A stretch of 64,000 nucleotides of DNA from Gammaproteobacteria bacterium (GCA_021324335.1 JAJPJH010000004.1:1-64000); one strand, 5' to 3'. Positions 1 through 8,353 are shown, numbered from the stretch's first letter. Translations and numbers: made by a program. Notes: generated from the sequence alone by a model not told the origin.

Positions 1-324
1 TCACACCCATTTTTCTCATTGATAAACTGCTTGCAACAAGCAAAAAAACACCATGGATTAACAGAGGATGATGATACATACACGCAACTCATGGATGCCT
101 GTCTTAAAAATTATATGATTTTTGGATCAAAGAAAACTTTATTAAATGCTTTTAAGATAGCTAGCATATTATTCTATATTTATGGAGCATTGGGTAATTA
201 TCGGTTGATGATCGCATGTAATAGAACAAAATTTACAAACTCCTTTCAAAGACATGGAAGACCTAGTGTTCCATTGAAAGAATTTATGACCGTTTCTAGT
301 GGATTGAAAGACGAAAGCTATTGA
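1..324 (+). CDS. C-terminal part of an unrecognised protein (5' end outside window)
   Basis: The reading frame is open from the first base of the window to a TGA at 322-324, so this is probably the last ~107 codons of a gene that begins upstream. A TTG at 19 could be read as a start but has no ribosome binding site that I can see. The product is basic and Cys-containing, with a short hydrophobic stretch around SILFYIYGALG. I recognise no family. The next gene starts 187 bases later behind its own operator-like repeats, so the two are unlikely to be one unit. Confidence 0.4.
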   Translation, partial: SHPFFSLINCLQQAKKHHGLTEDDDTYTQLMDACLKNYMIFGSKKTLLNAFKIASILFYIYGALGNYRLMIACNRTKFTNSFQRHGRPSVPLKEFMTVSSGLKDESY

Positions 325-419
325 TACGAGATTAAAGCTGGAAACTAGTTTATAGATTAAAATCAAGTAGCTTTTATAACCGTATTTTTCCGCATGACCG
401 TGCTCGTTGATCTAATAAT

Positions 420-492
420 ATAATCGTCACAACCTGACTTAAATAATAATAGTCAGATAGTGACGATTATTATATAATGGTCAGAGTGTGAC
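420..492 (+). promoter_or_regulatory. three matS-like 13-bp sites upstream of the MatP-like gene
   Basis: Three copies of GTCAG-N3-GTGAC are present: 426-438 on the minus strand (spacer GTT), 452-464 on plus (ATA) and 480-492 on plus (AGT). The first two sit inside a nested hairpin: arms 420-430/460-470 (11 bp) enclose arms 434-439/451-456. The half-sites are the GTGAC/GTCA elements of the E. coli MatP site matS (GTGACRNYGTCAC), but in the opposite relative orientation. Lying directly in front of a MatP-like gene, they look like an autoregulatory operator; that is inference. Confidence 0.6.
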
Positions 493-511
493 TATAATAA
501 GAGGATATCTT

Positions 512-1030
512 ATGGCGCGGCCAAAAGAGGGCGTTACACCGAAAAATCTTCTACATGTTGAAAATTATTTTTCCCGTGCATTTCGATTTGATCGATTAAG
601 AGGGCAGGGATGGTTTAAAGATGAAGATACTTATTATGATGCCAAAGAAGCCTATAAAAGCTTGCCACATTTTAATTGGACTACAAAAGACACTAAAATG
701 ATAGATAAGCGCTGTAAAACACTCCAAAAATGGATTGATCAACATGTTGCTAATGATAAATGGCAACGTTGTTTATTAACGCTTAGGCAAGCAAAATCTA
801 GGAAGAAACTTAAATTACGACAGCTTAATTTAAAGGCTGATGTTTATTTAACTGTAAAAATCCTCGCAGAAGAGAAAGGCATCACAATGGGTGAAGTGGT
901 AAAAAAACTTGCTGAACCTGCACTGAAGAGAATATACGGTGCGGAATTTGAAGCAGAATATAAATATCCAAGGAATAACATTAAAAGCATTATTAATAAA
1001 AAAATGAAACGTTCAAAGAAGAGAAAATAA
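512..1030 (+). CDS. MatP-like ribbon-helix-helix DNA-binding protein
   Basis: 172 residues from the ATG at 512, preferred because AAGAGGA lies 7 bases upstream; a GTG at 488 would add 8 residues that overlap the operator repeats. A basic segment (SRKKLKLRQLNLK) leads into a C-terminal ribbon-helix-helix-like region (about 100-138: beta strand RQLNLKAD, helices VYLTVKILAEEKG and TMGEVVKKLAE). Before it comes a helical part with WIDQHV (74-79) that resembles the WIDKHM segment of E. coli MatP. MatP organises the chromosome terminus by binding matS. The plasmid-type setting, the long Lys-rich tail and the three repeated sites upstream suggest a MatP relative that binds its own operator. Assignment rests on remembered sequence layout, not a search. 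Confidence 0.55.
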   Translation: MARPKEGVTPKNLLHVENYFSRAFRFDRLRGQGWFKDEDTYYDAKEAYKSLPHFNWTTKDTKMIDKRCKTLQKWIDQHVANDKWQRCLLTLRQAKSRKKLKLRQLNLKADVYLTVKILAEEKGITMGEVVKKLAEPALKRIYGAEFEAEYKYPRNNIKSIINKKMKRSKKRK

Positions 1031-1037
1031 GATACAT

Positions 1038-1457
1038 ATGAGACCGATTGTGTTTATAGAAAATCCGACTGAAAAAGATCACGGTGCCATTTACCACGGA
1101 ATGAATAAGTATGCAGCTGGAAGAGGTTTATCTGGAACAGGAGGGTACTTCTTTGCGGCATACGATGATAATAACAATATTATTGCTGCTATCTCTGGAT
1201 TTGATAATTTTGGTCCAGCAGAAATAGGCGGTTTATGGGTTCATGAAAATTTTCGCAATAAAGGCTATGGAAAGGCATTAGTGCAAAAAGCAGAAGAATG
1301 GGCTAAACAAAAAGGTTGTAAAGCTGTTACTGTTTTTACTCTAAAAGATTGGCCAGCTTTTGAATGGTATCAAAAGCTAGGATTTAAAGTCGAATTTGAA
1401 AGAGTAGAGCATGGTAATAATTTAATAGGTTGTTATTTGATAAAAAAATTGATGTAA
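1038..1457 (+). CDS. GNAT-family N-acetyltransferase
   Basis: 139 residues with a single GNAT fold. Motif A is clear (about 68-85: WVHENFRNKGYGKALVQKAE), containing the acetyl-CoA pyrophosphate loop R-N-K-G-Y-G-K; the C-terminal motif ends in WYQKLGFKVEFE, the usual strand-helix-strand that closes the fold. It begins 7 bases after the MatP-like gene and precedes ohr by 25 bases, so the three may be co-transcribed. The acceptor substrate cannot be told; small single-domain GNATs act on antibiotics, polyamines, amino acids or proteins. Confidence 0.85.
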   Translation: MRPIVFIENPTEKDHGAIYHGMNKYAAGRGLSGTGGYFFAAYDDNNNIIAAISGFDNFGPAEIGGLWVHENFRNKGYGKALVQKAEEWAKQKGCKAVTVFTLKDWPAFEWYQKLGFKVEFERVEHGNNLIGCYLIKKLM

Positions 1458-1482
1458 GTATTAACGGATAAGGAGATCGAAC

Positions 1483-1929
1483 ATGGATAAGATAAAACCA
1501 CTTTTTACAATAACTGCTAAAGCAGTTGGTGGACGTAATGGTCATAGCGAGACACAAGATGGCTCTATCAAGGTTGATCTTTCAGTTCCAAAAGAAATGG
1601 GCGGACCTGGCAAACCTAACACTGTTACTCCTGAACATTTGTTTGCAACAGGCTATGCAGCATGTTTTGGAGGAGCTCTCGATTTTGTTGGTAAGCAAAA
1701 CAAAAAAGATGCATCGAAGGCAAAGGTTGATTGTAGTGTCTCAATTGGAAAACGGGAGCCATCAGGTTTTGCACTCGCAGTTAAAATGCGCGTCGAAGAT
1801 AAAAATCTGTCACAAGCAGATTTAGCAACGCTTGTTAAAGAAGCACATGAAAAAATTTGTCCATATTCGCATGCAACACGTAATAACATCGAGGTTGAAT
1901 TTGAAATTATTGGAGCTCCTTCTGTGTAA
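1483..1929 (+). CDS. ohr: organic hydroperoxide resistance protein, OsmC/Ohr family
   Basis: 148 residues, the usual Ohr length. Ohr is a dimeric cytoplasmic thiol peroxidase that reduces organic and fatty-acid hydroperoxides, recycled through lipoylated proteins. Both redox cysteines are present in their normal contexts: the peroxidatic one in FATGYAACFGGAL and the resolving one in ICPYSHATRNNIEV. The N-terminal strand (TITAKAVGGRNGHSETQDG) and the loop with PKEMGGPG also match Ohr rather than OsmC. AAGGAG lies 8 bases before the ATG. Neighbouring genes suggest a small stress-response group. No OhrR-type regulator is visible beside it. Confidence 0.92.
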   Translation: MDKIKPLFTITAKAVGGRNGHSETQDGSIKVDLSVPKEMGGPGKPNTVTPEHLFATGYAACFGGALDFVGKQNKKDASKAKVDCSVSIGKREPSGFALAVKMRVEDKNLSQADLATLVKEAHEKICPYSHATRNNIEVEFEIIGAPSV

Positions 1930-1956
1930 TTGTAACAACAATATGGGGATGTCATT

Positions 1957-2472
1957 ATGAAGTCAAAACAACTGCTTCTCGAAGCATTCCAAAAACACGT
2001 TGATGCAGAACTGCGAAAAGATTTAGATACAACAATTGCTACAATGACGTCGGATCCTCATATAAATAATATTCCAACATTAATTGGCGGTGTTGGTTTA
2101 GAGGGTGTTAAAAATTTTTATAGTTCGCTCATTCCTTCAGGAAAGTTTTTTCCACCGGATGCTGAAATGATTCCTGTGTCCAGAACCATCGATGAACACC
2201 AGTTGGTTGATGAAATTATTTTTAAATTTACACATTCCACGGAAATAGGTTGGATGCTACCCGACATTATACCTACAGGAAGGCGCGTCGAAATTCCTTT
2301 GGTGGTAATTGTTGGATTTTCCAATTTAAAAATTACACATGAGCACATTTATTGGGATCAAGCCAGTGTTCTTGTTCAACTGGGATTATTAGATCCTTCT
2401 GGATTGCCAATAAACGGCTTTAGCACAGCTGAAAAAATGCATAAAATCAAAGAGAGAATGATTAGTGAATAG
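1957..2472 (+). CDS. NTF2-like/SnoaL-type protein
   Basis: 171 residues. The start (LLLEAFQKHVDAELRKDLDTTIATMTSDPHINNIPTLIGGVGLEGVKNFY) has the helix-helix-loop pattern of the SnoaL/NTF2-like alpha+beta barrel, followed by long beta strands (QLVDEIIFKFTHSTEIGWML, RVEIPLVVIVGFSNLKITHEHIYWDQ). Members with this pattern are often annotated as ester cyclase or SnoaL-like; many have no known reaction. It starts 27 bases after ohr with GGGGAT upstream. An inverted repeat (AGCAGT 2471-2476 / ACTGCT 2485-2490) overlaps its stop and could act as a weak terminator. Confidence 0.7.
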   Translation: MKSKQLLLEAFQKHVDAELRKDLDTTIATMTSDPHINNIPTLIGGVGLEGVKNFYSSLIPSGKFFPPDAEMIPVSRTIDEHQLVDEIIFKFTHSTEIGWMLPDIIPTGRRVEIPLVVIVGFSNLKITHEHIYWDQASVLVQLGLLDPSGLPINGFSTAEKMHKIKERMISE

Positions 2473-2548
2473 CAGTTTTACAAGACTGCTCCAAATTGCC
2501 TGATCAAGTGTAGACCAGATATTAGAGGGCAAGCGATACTGTATTAAC

Positions 2549-2860
2549 TTATGGTACAGACACAATGATGCCTGTAAGTATGCCATCTCCAGTTCTGTCT
2601 AGTTTTACATTTTTATTTGGCACCCGGATTATTTTGCCGCCTTTAATTACTAGAACAACTATGTTTCCTGACGGACAAGCAGCCGTCTCTCCATTGCCAT
2701 ACTGATCGATCAAAACGGGCTCTGGCGATCCTTTAATACAGGGCTTCAGATGAAAAGACCCTGAGTAATTTCCATCAGCCTTTACAGTAAGTACAGGTGT
2801 TCTTTCACATGAAATAAGTAAGAATGGAATAAAAAAGGTTATGATATGCCAGTTCTTCAT
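2549..2860 (-). CDS. small putative lipoprotein
   Basis: 103 residues. An N-terminal signal (KNWHIITFFIPFLLISC) ends in a lipobox LISC, so the mature protein would be lipid-anchored at Cys18. The remainder is short, beta-rich and carries two further cysteines (KPCIKGS, AACPSGN) that may form a disulphide. No family recognised. It is convergent with the NTF2-like gene and divergent from ada, and appears to stand alone. Confidence 0.6.
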   Translation of the reverse strand: MKNWHIITFFIPFLLISCERTPVLTVKADGNYSGSFHLKPCIKGSPEPVLIDQYGNGETAACPSGNIVVLVIKGGKIIRVPNKNVKLDRTGDGILTGIIVSVP

Positions 2861-3064
2861 TGCGTTTCCATATTATATTAATCGATCGTCCATTATTAAT
2901 AAGATAACATTATTATTTGATTAAGATAATGTAGTATCTCTTTTTTGTGCTTTCTAGCCTAGGCAGAATCTCATGCGAAGCGCGACAAGCTATTGATCAT
3001 AAATTAACCATTGCACAAAGAAAATCAATGCCTGAATTTCGGCGCCAATAAATACCAAACTCAC

Positions 3065-3070
3065 TATAAT
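3065..3070 (+). promoter_or_regulatory. candidate -10 element for ada
   Basis: A perfect TATAAT lies 41 bases before the ada start. The region about 17 bases upstream of it (GCGCCA) is a poor -35, which fits a promoter that needs an activator. I did not find a convincing copy of the E. coli Ada box, so autoregulation as in E. coli is possible but not shown. Confidence 0.35.
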
Positions 3071-3110
3071 GTAACCAAAGCTTTGATCTACTAAGTGAGA
3101 GAGCAGTTTA

Positions 3111-4157
3111 ATGTTAGACTTTAAAAAGCGGCAGGAATATTATCAGGCATTAATTAATAAAAATTCAGCCTATGAAGGTATTTTTTATGTGGGGGTTAAA
3201 ACAACAGGTGTATTTTGTCGGCCTACTTGTCCTGCTAGAAAACCAAAGCTAGAAAATTGTGAATTCTTTAAAACCGCTAAAGAAGCATTACTTGCGTCTT
3301 TTAGACCTTGTCAGCGCTGCCAACCTTTGTCTCATCCCAATCAGGTATCCGACGTTATTAGAGTTTTAATAAAAGCGATTGAAAATAATCCAGAGAAGCG
3401 CTGGAAAGAAGAGGATTTCCGTCAATTATTATCTATTAATGTTTCAACTGCCAGAAGACAATTTAAAAAACGCTTTGGGATGACATTTGTTGAGTATGCA
3501 AGAGCGAGACGCATGGGATTAGCATTAAAACATATTAAAGAGGGAAATGCGGTCATTGATGCACAATTAACTACAGGTTACGAATCTAGCAGTGGTTTTC
3601 GTGATGCATTCTCAAAGATAATGGGAGCTGCCCCTACACGTGCAAACCATTTAATTTTAAAAGCAGCATGGTTAGATACTAAGCTTGGGCCAATGATTGT
3701 TATAGCTGATGAAAATGGTCTGTATTTATTGGAGTTTGTTGATCGGCGCGGTTTAGAAAATGAAGTTAAACGATTAAGAAAAAGATTAAATGCCGCGATT
3801 ATTCCCGGCGAAACAAGCATTATTAAAAGTATTGAATCTGAAATAACGGATTATTTTGAGCGAAGAAAATATATATTTAATACCCCAATTCACTTGATTG
3901 GTTCATCTTTTCAAAAGAATGTATGGAATGAATTAAAAAAAATTCCTCCTGGAGAAACTCGTTCTTATTTGGATATTGCAAAATTGCTAAATTCTCCTAC
4001 GGCGTTTCGTGCAGTGGCGCGTGCTAATGGAGCAAATCAGTTAGCTATTGTTGTGCCCTGTCATCGCGTTATCAATACAAATGGTGAGCTTGGCGGCTAT
4101 GGTGGTGGGATCGTTCGGAAACAATGGTTATTGGAACATGAAAAAAATTTTAAATAG
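3111..4157 (+). CDS. ada: bifunctional DNA repair methyltransferase and transcriptional regulator Ada
   Basis: 348 residues, close to E. coli Ada (354). Three modules are in the usual order. The N-terminal zinc/methylphosphotriester domain has four cysteines in FCRPTCPARKP and FRPCQRCQP. A central AraC-type helix-turn-helix region covers about 80-175 (NVSTARRQFKKRFGMTFVEYARARRMGLALKHI). The C-terminal O6-alkylguanine-DNA alkyltransferase domain has the acceptor-cysteine motif VVPCHRVI. Ada moves methyl groups from phosphate and O6-guanine to its own cysteines and, once methylated, activates repair genes. All key cysteines are present, so the protein should be functional. An NTF2-like gene follows after 12 bases. 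Confidence 0.93.
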   Translation: MLDFKKRQEYYQALINKNSAYEGIFYVGVKTTGVFCRPTCPARKPKLENCEFFKTAKEALLASFRPCQRCQPLSHPNQVSDVIRVLIKAIENNPEKRWKEEDFRQLLSINVSTARRQFKKRFGMTFVEYARARRMGLALKHIKEGNAVIDAQLTTGYESSSGFRDAFSKIMGAAPTRANHLILKAAWLDTKLGPMIVIADENGLYLLEFVDRRGLENEVKRLRKRLNAAIIPGETSIIKSIESEITDYFERRKYIFNTPIHLIGSSFQKNVWNELKKIPPGETRSYLDIAKLLNSPTAFRAVARANGANQLAIVVPCHRVINTNGELGGYGGGIVRKQWLLEHEKNFK

Positions 4158-4169
4158 GATGAAGTCCTC

Positions 4170-4559
4170 ATGAATATTGAAGAATATTTTAAAGAAATGT
4201 ATGCCAATATTTGGCAAGGCAATAATCTGGATAAGATTGATGACTATTATGCCAAAGATTTTGAAGAAATCATTAGTGTTTGTGATGAAAATAAAAATCC
4301 GATTGAAATTAATATGAAATACTCCGATTTGGTTAACCAAGCAATTAGGCAAAAAGAAAATTACGAAAAAACAACTTTTGAAATTAGAAAAATTGTCGAA
4401 AGTTTAGATAATCATATATCAGTATATTTTTATTCATCATCTATAGATAAAAGAACAGGTGAATTAAGACATCGTTATGTATGTGGGATATGGCGTCTTA
4501 ATAAAGATAAGCAAATTGATCGGGTTTGGGCAGTAGTAACTCCATACTATCCCTCTTAA
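4170..4559 (+). CDS. small NTF2-like (SnoaL-type) protein
   Basis: 129 residues. The first helix and loop (MNIEEYFKEMYANIWQGNNLDKIDDYYAKDFEEI) and the later strand pairs (HISVYFYSSSIDKRT, RHRYVCGIWRLNKDKQIDRVWAVV) follow the small NTF2-like barrel used by SnoaL-type cyclases and many uncharacterised proteins. It starts 12 bases downstream of ada on the same strand and is probably co-transcribed with it, but I know of no ada partner of this type. No catalytic residues can be named. Confidence 0.55.
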   Translation: MNIEEYFKEMYANIWQGNNLDKIDDYYAKDFEEIISVCDENKNPIEINMKYSDLVNQAIRQKENYEKTTFEIRKIVESLDNHISVYFYSSSIDKRTGELRHRYVCGIWRLNKDKQIDRVWAVVTPYYPS

Positions 4560-4606
4560 ATATTGCCGATAATGGGTTAATAAGCGTCTAAACTTGAATA
4601 AATGCC

Positions 4607-5584
4607 ATGAATAAAAAATATAATCACTTAACTGAGAAAGATCGTATATTTCTCAGAATAATGTTAGAAAGGCGGTATCCAAAAAATAAAATCGCTGAAA
4701 TATTAGGTGTTCATCGCTCAACAATCTATCGCGAATTAAAACGAAATAGCTTTAAGCATTGGCGTCATGACATAGATATTTATTGGAATGAAACAGCTCA
4801 TCAAAATTATCTTGATCGCCGCAAAAGAGTAAGAAAAATAGATAAATATTCTAATTTAAAAGATTATATTCATTCAAGGCTCAAAGCAGGCTGGTCTCCG
4901 TGGCAAATCGAAGGCAGGCTTAAATTAGAAAATGCAGGACCCTGTATTATTTCTCATGAAACAATCTATCGCTATATCTACAGCGATTATGGCATTCGCA
5001 ATATGTTTTATGAAAAATTAAGACGTAAACATTTTTGGCGTGTTAAACGGAATGCAAGAAAGCCACGTGTACCAAAAGATTTACTTATTAATAATCGTCC
5101 AGATGTAATCAATAAGCGAGAAGAATTCGGCCATTGGGAAGGTGATTTAATGATGTTTAAACAAGGTATCAAAGGTAACTTGATTACCTTGCGTGAACGT
5201 AAAACGCGTTTCATTGTGGCGATAAAAAATATCGATAAGACTGCAAGCGGCACAGCATTAACATTAATTAGCACTGTCAAAACGATTAAAAAGCATCTTA
5301 AATCTATCACATTTGATCAGGGTTCTGAATTCAAAAAATACGAATGGATCAATGAATGTTTTAATACCAAAATTTATTTTTGCAAACCAGCATCGCCTTA
5401 TCAAAAAGGGACAGTAGAGAATGGCAATGGCGTGATTAGAGCAGAATTGCCAAGAAATTATGATATTGCAAAGCTAAAACAGAAACACCTTTCTAAATTA
5501 ATCGAAGAAATTAATAACCGACCATTAAAGTGTTTAGAATACAAAACGCCGCAAGAAATGTTCCAACACTCGATTGGCAATTGA
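4607..5584 (+). CDS. IS30-family transposase
   Basis: 325 residues, normal length for IS30. The N-terminal helix-turn-helix (NHLTEKDRIFLRIMLERRYPKNKIAEILGVHRSTIYREL) binds the ends. The catalytic DDE core follows: first Asp in GHWEGDLMM, second in ITFDQGSEF, Glu in PYQKGTVENGNG. The gene looks intact. Clear terminal inverted repeats were not found. The best weak match pairs 4582-4596 with the reverse complement of about 5634-5648; it would give an element of roughly 1.07 kb but has several mismatches. Confidence 0.9.
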   Translation: MNKKYNHLTEKDRIFLRIMLERRYPKNKIAEILGVHRSTIYRELKRNSFKHWRHDIDIYWNETAHQNYLDRRKRVRKIDKYSNLKDYIHSRLKAGWSPWQIEGRLKLENAGPCIISHETIYRYIYSDYGIRNMFYEKLRRKHFWRVKRNARKPRVPKDLLINNRPDVINKREEFGHWEGDLMMFKQGIKGNLITLRERKTRFIVAIKNIDKTASGTALTLISTVKTIKKHLKSITFDQGSEFKKYEWINECFNTKIYFCKPASPYQKGTVENGNGVIRAELPRNYDIAKLKQKHLSKLIEEINNRPLKCLEYKTPQEMFQHSIGN

Positions 5585-5762
5585 ATGCCATAATCATTTT
5601 TCCTGGGAGGCCCTGGCACGATTTTTATTTTGCCAAAATTTAATCGCTCAGCTAAACGAAAACGATGAATTATCCACAGTTTTGAAAACAATCAGCGAAT
5701 CTATCAAAAGCTTAGCAGGGCAAATGATGCACTTGACACGAGATTCTGCACCTAGCCCAATA

Positions 5763-5788
5763 AGCCCAATAGTTATTACTATTGGGCT
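5763..5788 (+). terminator. hairpin, possible terminator
   Basis: AGCCCAATAG and CTATTGGGCT form a perfect 10-bp stem with a 6-base loop. The bases after it (ATTTACAATT) contain only a weak T run, so Rho-independent termination would be inefficient. It could end transcription entering from the IS30 element before the nuclease cassette. Confidence 0.4.
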
Positions 5789-5832
5789 ATTTACAATTAA
5801 TTGAATATATGTAATAATTATGTTATATTTGT

Positions 5833-5910
5833 TTCGCTTACGGCTGTAAGCGAATCTTTTATTGTGTATAGCAGGCCAAGGGTAAGCTTTCGCTTACGGG
5901 CGTAAGCAAA
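5833..5910 (+). promoter_or_regulatory. pair of related hairpins in front of the nuclease cassette
   Basis: TTCGCTTAC-GGCT-GTAAGCGAA (5833-5854) and TTCGCTTAC-GGGC-GTAAGCAAA (5889-5910) are two near-identical inverted repeats with 9-base arms and 4-base loops, 56 bases apart. A further GTAAGC half lies at 5882. The second ends 17 bases before the nuclease start codon, where a repressor or RNA structure could control the operon. They might instead be recombinase arm sites, since a tyrosine recombinase gene lies in the same cassette. Confidence 0.5.
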
Positions 5911-5927
5911 AGTTTTAGGAATGAGAA

Positions 5928-7004
5928 ATGACTAAAGATATCGAGTTTGAAGAGTATAAAAAGGTGCTTGAAGAAGCAAAGCAGGCTATTGCAGGTGCAC
6001 AGCAACAATTTCTTCAACAGGCAACCCGCACAAGCATTGAGCTGTATTGGCATTTAGGAAAGTTACTTGCAAAAACAGCAGACCGCTATCAGTGGGGAAA
6101 ACAAATGTTAGCCCGTCTTTCTTACGATCTTACGAAAATTTTTTCTAATGCGCGAGGATATTCAGAACAAAATTTACGACATATGCGTCAATTCTATTAC
6201 GAATATGCAGAATCCCCCGACCTGCTAGATATCGCAAAAAATGTTCGATGGAGCACCAACTTACTAATTATGCATAGGGTAAAAATGCCTGAGGCGCGAA
6301 AATTTTATCTTCAGATGGCAAGTGATACTATGTGTAGCCGTGACGTTATAGATTTACAAATAAAGTCAGAAGCATATGAACGCGAATGTTTACACAATAA
6401 AAGACATAACTTTGCGCTAACATTACCAACACATCTAGCTGCTAAAGCAGAAAATATACTAAAAGCGAGTTATTTTCTGGAAACAAGCAAACCATTCGTG
6501 GGTTCTCAATCCTTATTAGAAAAACAAATAGAGAATGAAATGGTTTCTAGAATTAAAGAAGTAATCATGATGCTCGGAAAGGGTTTTGCTTTTATTGGAA
6601 ATCAATATCGTATAGTTGCAAAAGGAAATGAATATTTTATCGATCTTCTTTTTTTTAACAGGATCACAAAATCGCTTTTTTGCGTAGAGCTCAAGGCCAA
6701 AAAATTTAAAGCAGAATACGCAGGTAAAATGAATTTATATTTAGGTTTATTAGATGATTACGTTAAACAGCCGGATGAAAACCCATCGATTGGTTTAATT
6801 CTCTGTACAAACAGAAGCTCCTTTGAGGCAGATTATGCCTTGCGAGATGTCAATAAACCAATGGGAATTGCTGAAATAAAATTATCAAAAGTTTTACCGA
6901 AAGAATTAGTAGGAAAACTTCCTGATTTAGAAGAGCTAGAAAATGAGATATTACACGAAATTGAAGATTTAGATGATTTTGAAGATAGCAATAACGATGA
7001 GTAA
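5928..7004 (+). CDS. YhcG/DUF1016-family PDDEXK nuclease
   Basis: 358 residues. The N-terminal DUF1016 helical domain (about 10-160) has the typical LYWHLGKLL, GYSEQNLRHMRQFYYEY and VRWSTNLLIMHRVK segments. The C-terminal PDDEXK domain has FIDLLFF (Asp239) and CVELKAKKF (Glu254, Lys256), the expected metal and catalytic residues. Such proteins are common in defence islands and often sit beside restriction-modification or recombinase genes; their exact target is not settled. The recombinase gene starts 6 bases after the stop, so the two are surely one operon. The acidic C-terminal tail (about 325-358) is unusual but harmless-looking. Confidence 0.88.
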   Translation: MTKDIEFEEYKKVLEEAKQAIAGAQQQFLQQATRTSIELYWHLGKLLAKTADRYQWGKQMLARLSYDLTKIFSNARGYSEQNLRHMRQFYYEYAESPDLLDIAKNVRWSTNLLIMHRVKMPEARKFYLQMASDTMCSRDVIDLQIKSEAYERECLHNKRHNFALTLPTHLAAKAENILKASYFLETSKPFVGSQSLLEKQIENEMVSRIKEVIMMLGKGFAFIGNQYRIVAKGNEYFIDLLFFNRITKSLFCVELKAKKFKAEYAGKMNLYLGLLDDYVKQPDENPSIGLILCTNRSSFEADYALRDVNKPMGIAEIKLSKVLPKELVGKLPDLEELENEILHEIEDLDDFEDSNNDE

Positions 7005-7009
7005 GCATT

Positions 7010-8242
7010 ATGTCATCAATAAAATTAACAATACCTAAACCGATAATAGACACATTAGATCATATTGATGACCATATAAATAACGTTTTAAATAACTCTA
7101 ATTACTTATCAAATGATTTTTTAATAGCGATCGATTTTTTAAAACAATATAAAAATAATAAAGCAACATTTGAATCGTATCGTCGAGAAGTAGAAAGATT
7201 GATTCAGTGGTCTTGGCTTGTTAATAAAAAATCCATATTGCAATTAAAAAGAGAAGATATTGAAAATTACATTGCGTTTTGTCTTAATCCACCAAAATCA
7301 TGGATTGGAATAAAACGTGTAGCAAGATTCATTGATCGTGGTGGTATACGAACTGCTAATCTTAAATGGCGACCTTTTGTTGCTACAGTTACCAAGCAAA
7401 ATTTCAAGCACGGTGAAAAACCAGACAAAAATAAATATCAACTATCACAAAAAGCGATTCGTGAAATATTTGCTGTGTTAAGTAGTTTTTACAATTATTT
7501 ATTATTAAATGAAAAAATTTCAATTAATCCAATTTCACTTATTCGACAGAAAAGCAAGTACCTCCAAAAAAGACAACAACAATCGCCCGTAATGCGATTA
7601 ACAGAAAAACAATGGTTGTCTTGTCTTGAAACGGTAAAACAATTAGCTGTAGAAAAACCAGAAAAACATGAACGGACGTTATTTATTATGTCAGCTTTGT
7701 ACTTACTTTATCTCCGTATTTCAGAATTAGTCGCAAATGAACGGTGGGTTCCAATGATGAAACATTTTTACCAAGATACTAATGGTTCATGGTGGTTTAA
7801 AATAGTTGGTAAAGGAAACAAAATGCGTGAAATAGCAGTAAGTGATGATATGCTAACTGCTTTAAAAAGATATCGTGAACAAATGAGCCTAACTCCCCTT
7901 CCCTCTTCGAATGAAAAAACATTTCTTTTATCTAAAGAGAAAGGGAAAGGTGCAATGACAGATTCACGTCATATACGAAGATTAGTTCAGTACTGTTTTG
8001 ACAAGGCTATTGATAATCTAAGAAAAGACAATTTTTTGTCTGAGGCAGATGCTCTGGAATCAGCTACAGTACATTGGCTCAGACATACAGGGATTTCTGA
8101 TGACATTAACAAGCGTGAGCGTCCTATCGCACATGTCCGAGATGATGCTGGACATAGCTCAAGTTCCATTACTGATCGATACAATGATATTGAGCTAAAG
8201 GAGAGATATAAATCTGCTAAACTAAAAAAGCTTACCCCATAA
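7010..8242 (+). CDS. tyrosine recombinase/phage-type integrase
   Basis: 410 residues. An N-terminal SAM-like core-binding domain (about 40-175) is followed by the catalytic domain. The active-site set can be read: Arg236 in LYLRISEL, a Lys in the VGKGNKMREI hairpin, His355 and Arg358 in HWLRHTG, His382 in AGHSSSSITDRY and the nucleophile Tyr391. Such enzymes cut and join DNA at short sites through a 3'-phosphotyrosine link. It sits between the DUF1016 nuclease (6-base gap) and the ABC ATPase, so it may serve the cassette, or may be what inserted it. No att pair next to this gene was recognised. Confidence 0.9.
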   Translation: MSSIKLTIPKPIIDTLDHIDDHINNVLNNSNYLSNDFLIAIDFLKQYKNNKATFESYRREVERLIQWSWLVNKKSILQLKREDIENYIAFCLNPPKSWIGIKRVARFIDRGGIRTANLKWRPFVATVTKQNFKHGEKPDKNKYQLSQKAIREIFAVLSSFYNYLLLNEKISINPISLIRQKSKYLQKRQQQSPVMRLTEKQWLSCLETVKQLAVEKPEKHERTLFIMSALYLLYLRISELVANERWVPMMKHFYQDTNGSWWFKIVGKGNKMREIAVSDDMLTALKRYREQMSLTPLPSSNEKTFLLSKEKGKGAMTDSRHIRRLVQYCFDKAIDNLRKDNFLSEADALESATVHWLRHTGISDDINKRERPIAHVRDDAGHSSSSITDRYNDIELKERYKSAKLKKLTP

Positions 8243-8353
8243 AAAGTTATTTAAAATATATTATTGAAATTTAAAAAATATCCATATATTAAAAGAAAAT
8301 GCGTACAAAGGTTGGTAAGAAAAAAATAGACAATTTCTGGATTATTACGCTTA

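Larger units (their letters stand above)
5585..5927 (+). other. non-coding stretch between transposase and YhcG-type nuclease, with a possible gene remnant
   Basis: These 343 bases hold no convincing gene. A short open frame to 5804 (QNLIAQLNENDELSTVLKTI...) is coiled-coil-like and could be the broken 3' end of a gene cut by the IS30 insertion, but it has no start of its own. The right half holds a GC-richer hairpin (5763-5788) and two related hairpins (5833-5854 and 5889-5910) just before the next gene. Confidence 0.4.

Noticed and set aside
2960-3110. Ada box upstream of ada
   Set aside because: GAAGCGCGA and similar bits resemble parts of the E. coli box but no copy with the right core and spacing to the -10 element was found.
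4570-5655. Terminal inverted repeats of the IS30 element
   Set aside because: The best pairing (4582-4596 with about 5634-5648) has several mismatches and no flanking target duplication could be seen, so ends were not called.
5574-5804. Open frame of 76 codons after the transposase
   Set aside because: Starts inside the transposase end, has no ribosome binding site and ends in low-complexity IS-flanking sequence; recorded only as a possible remnant.
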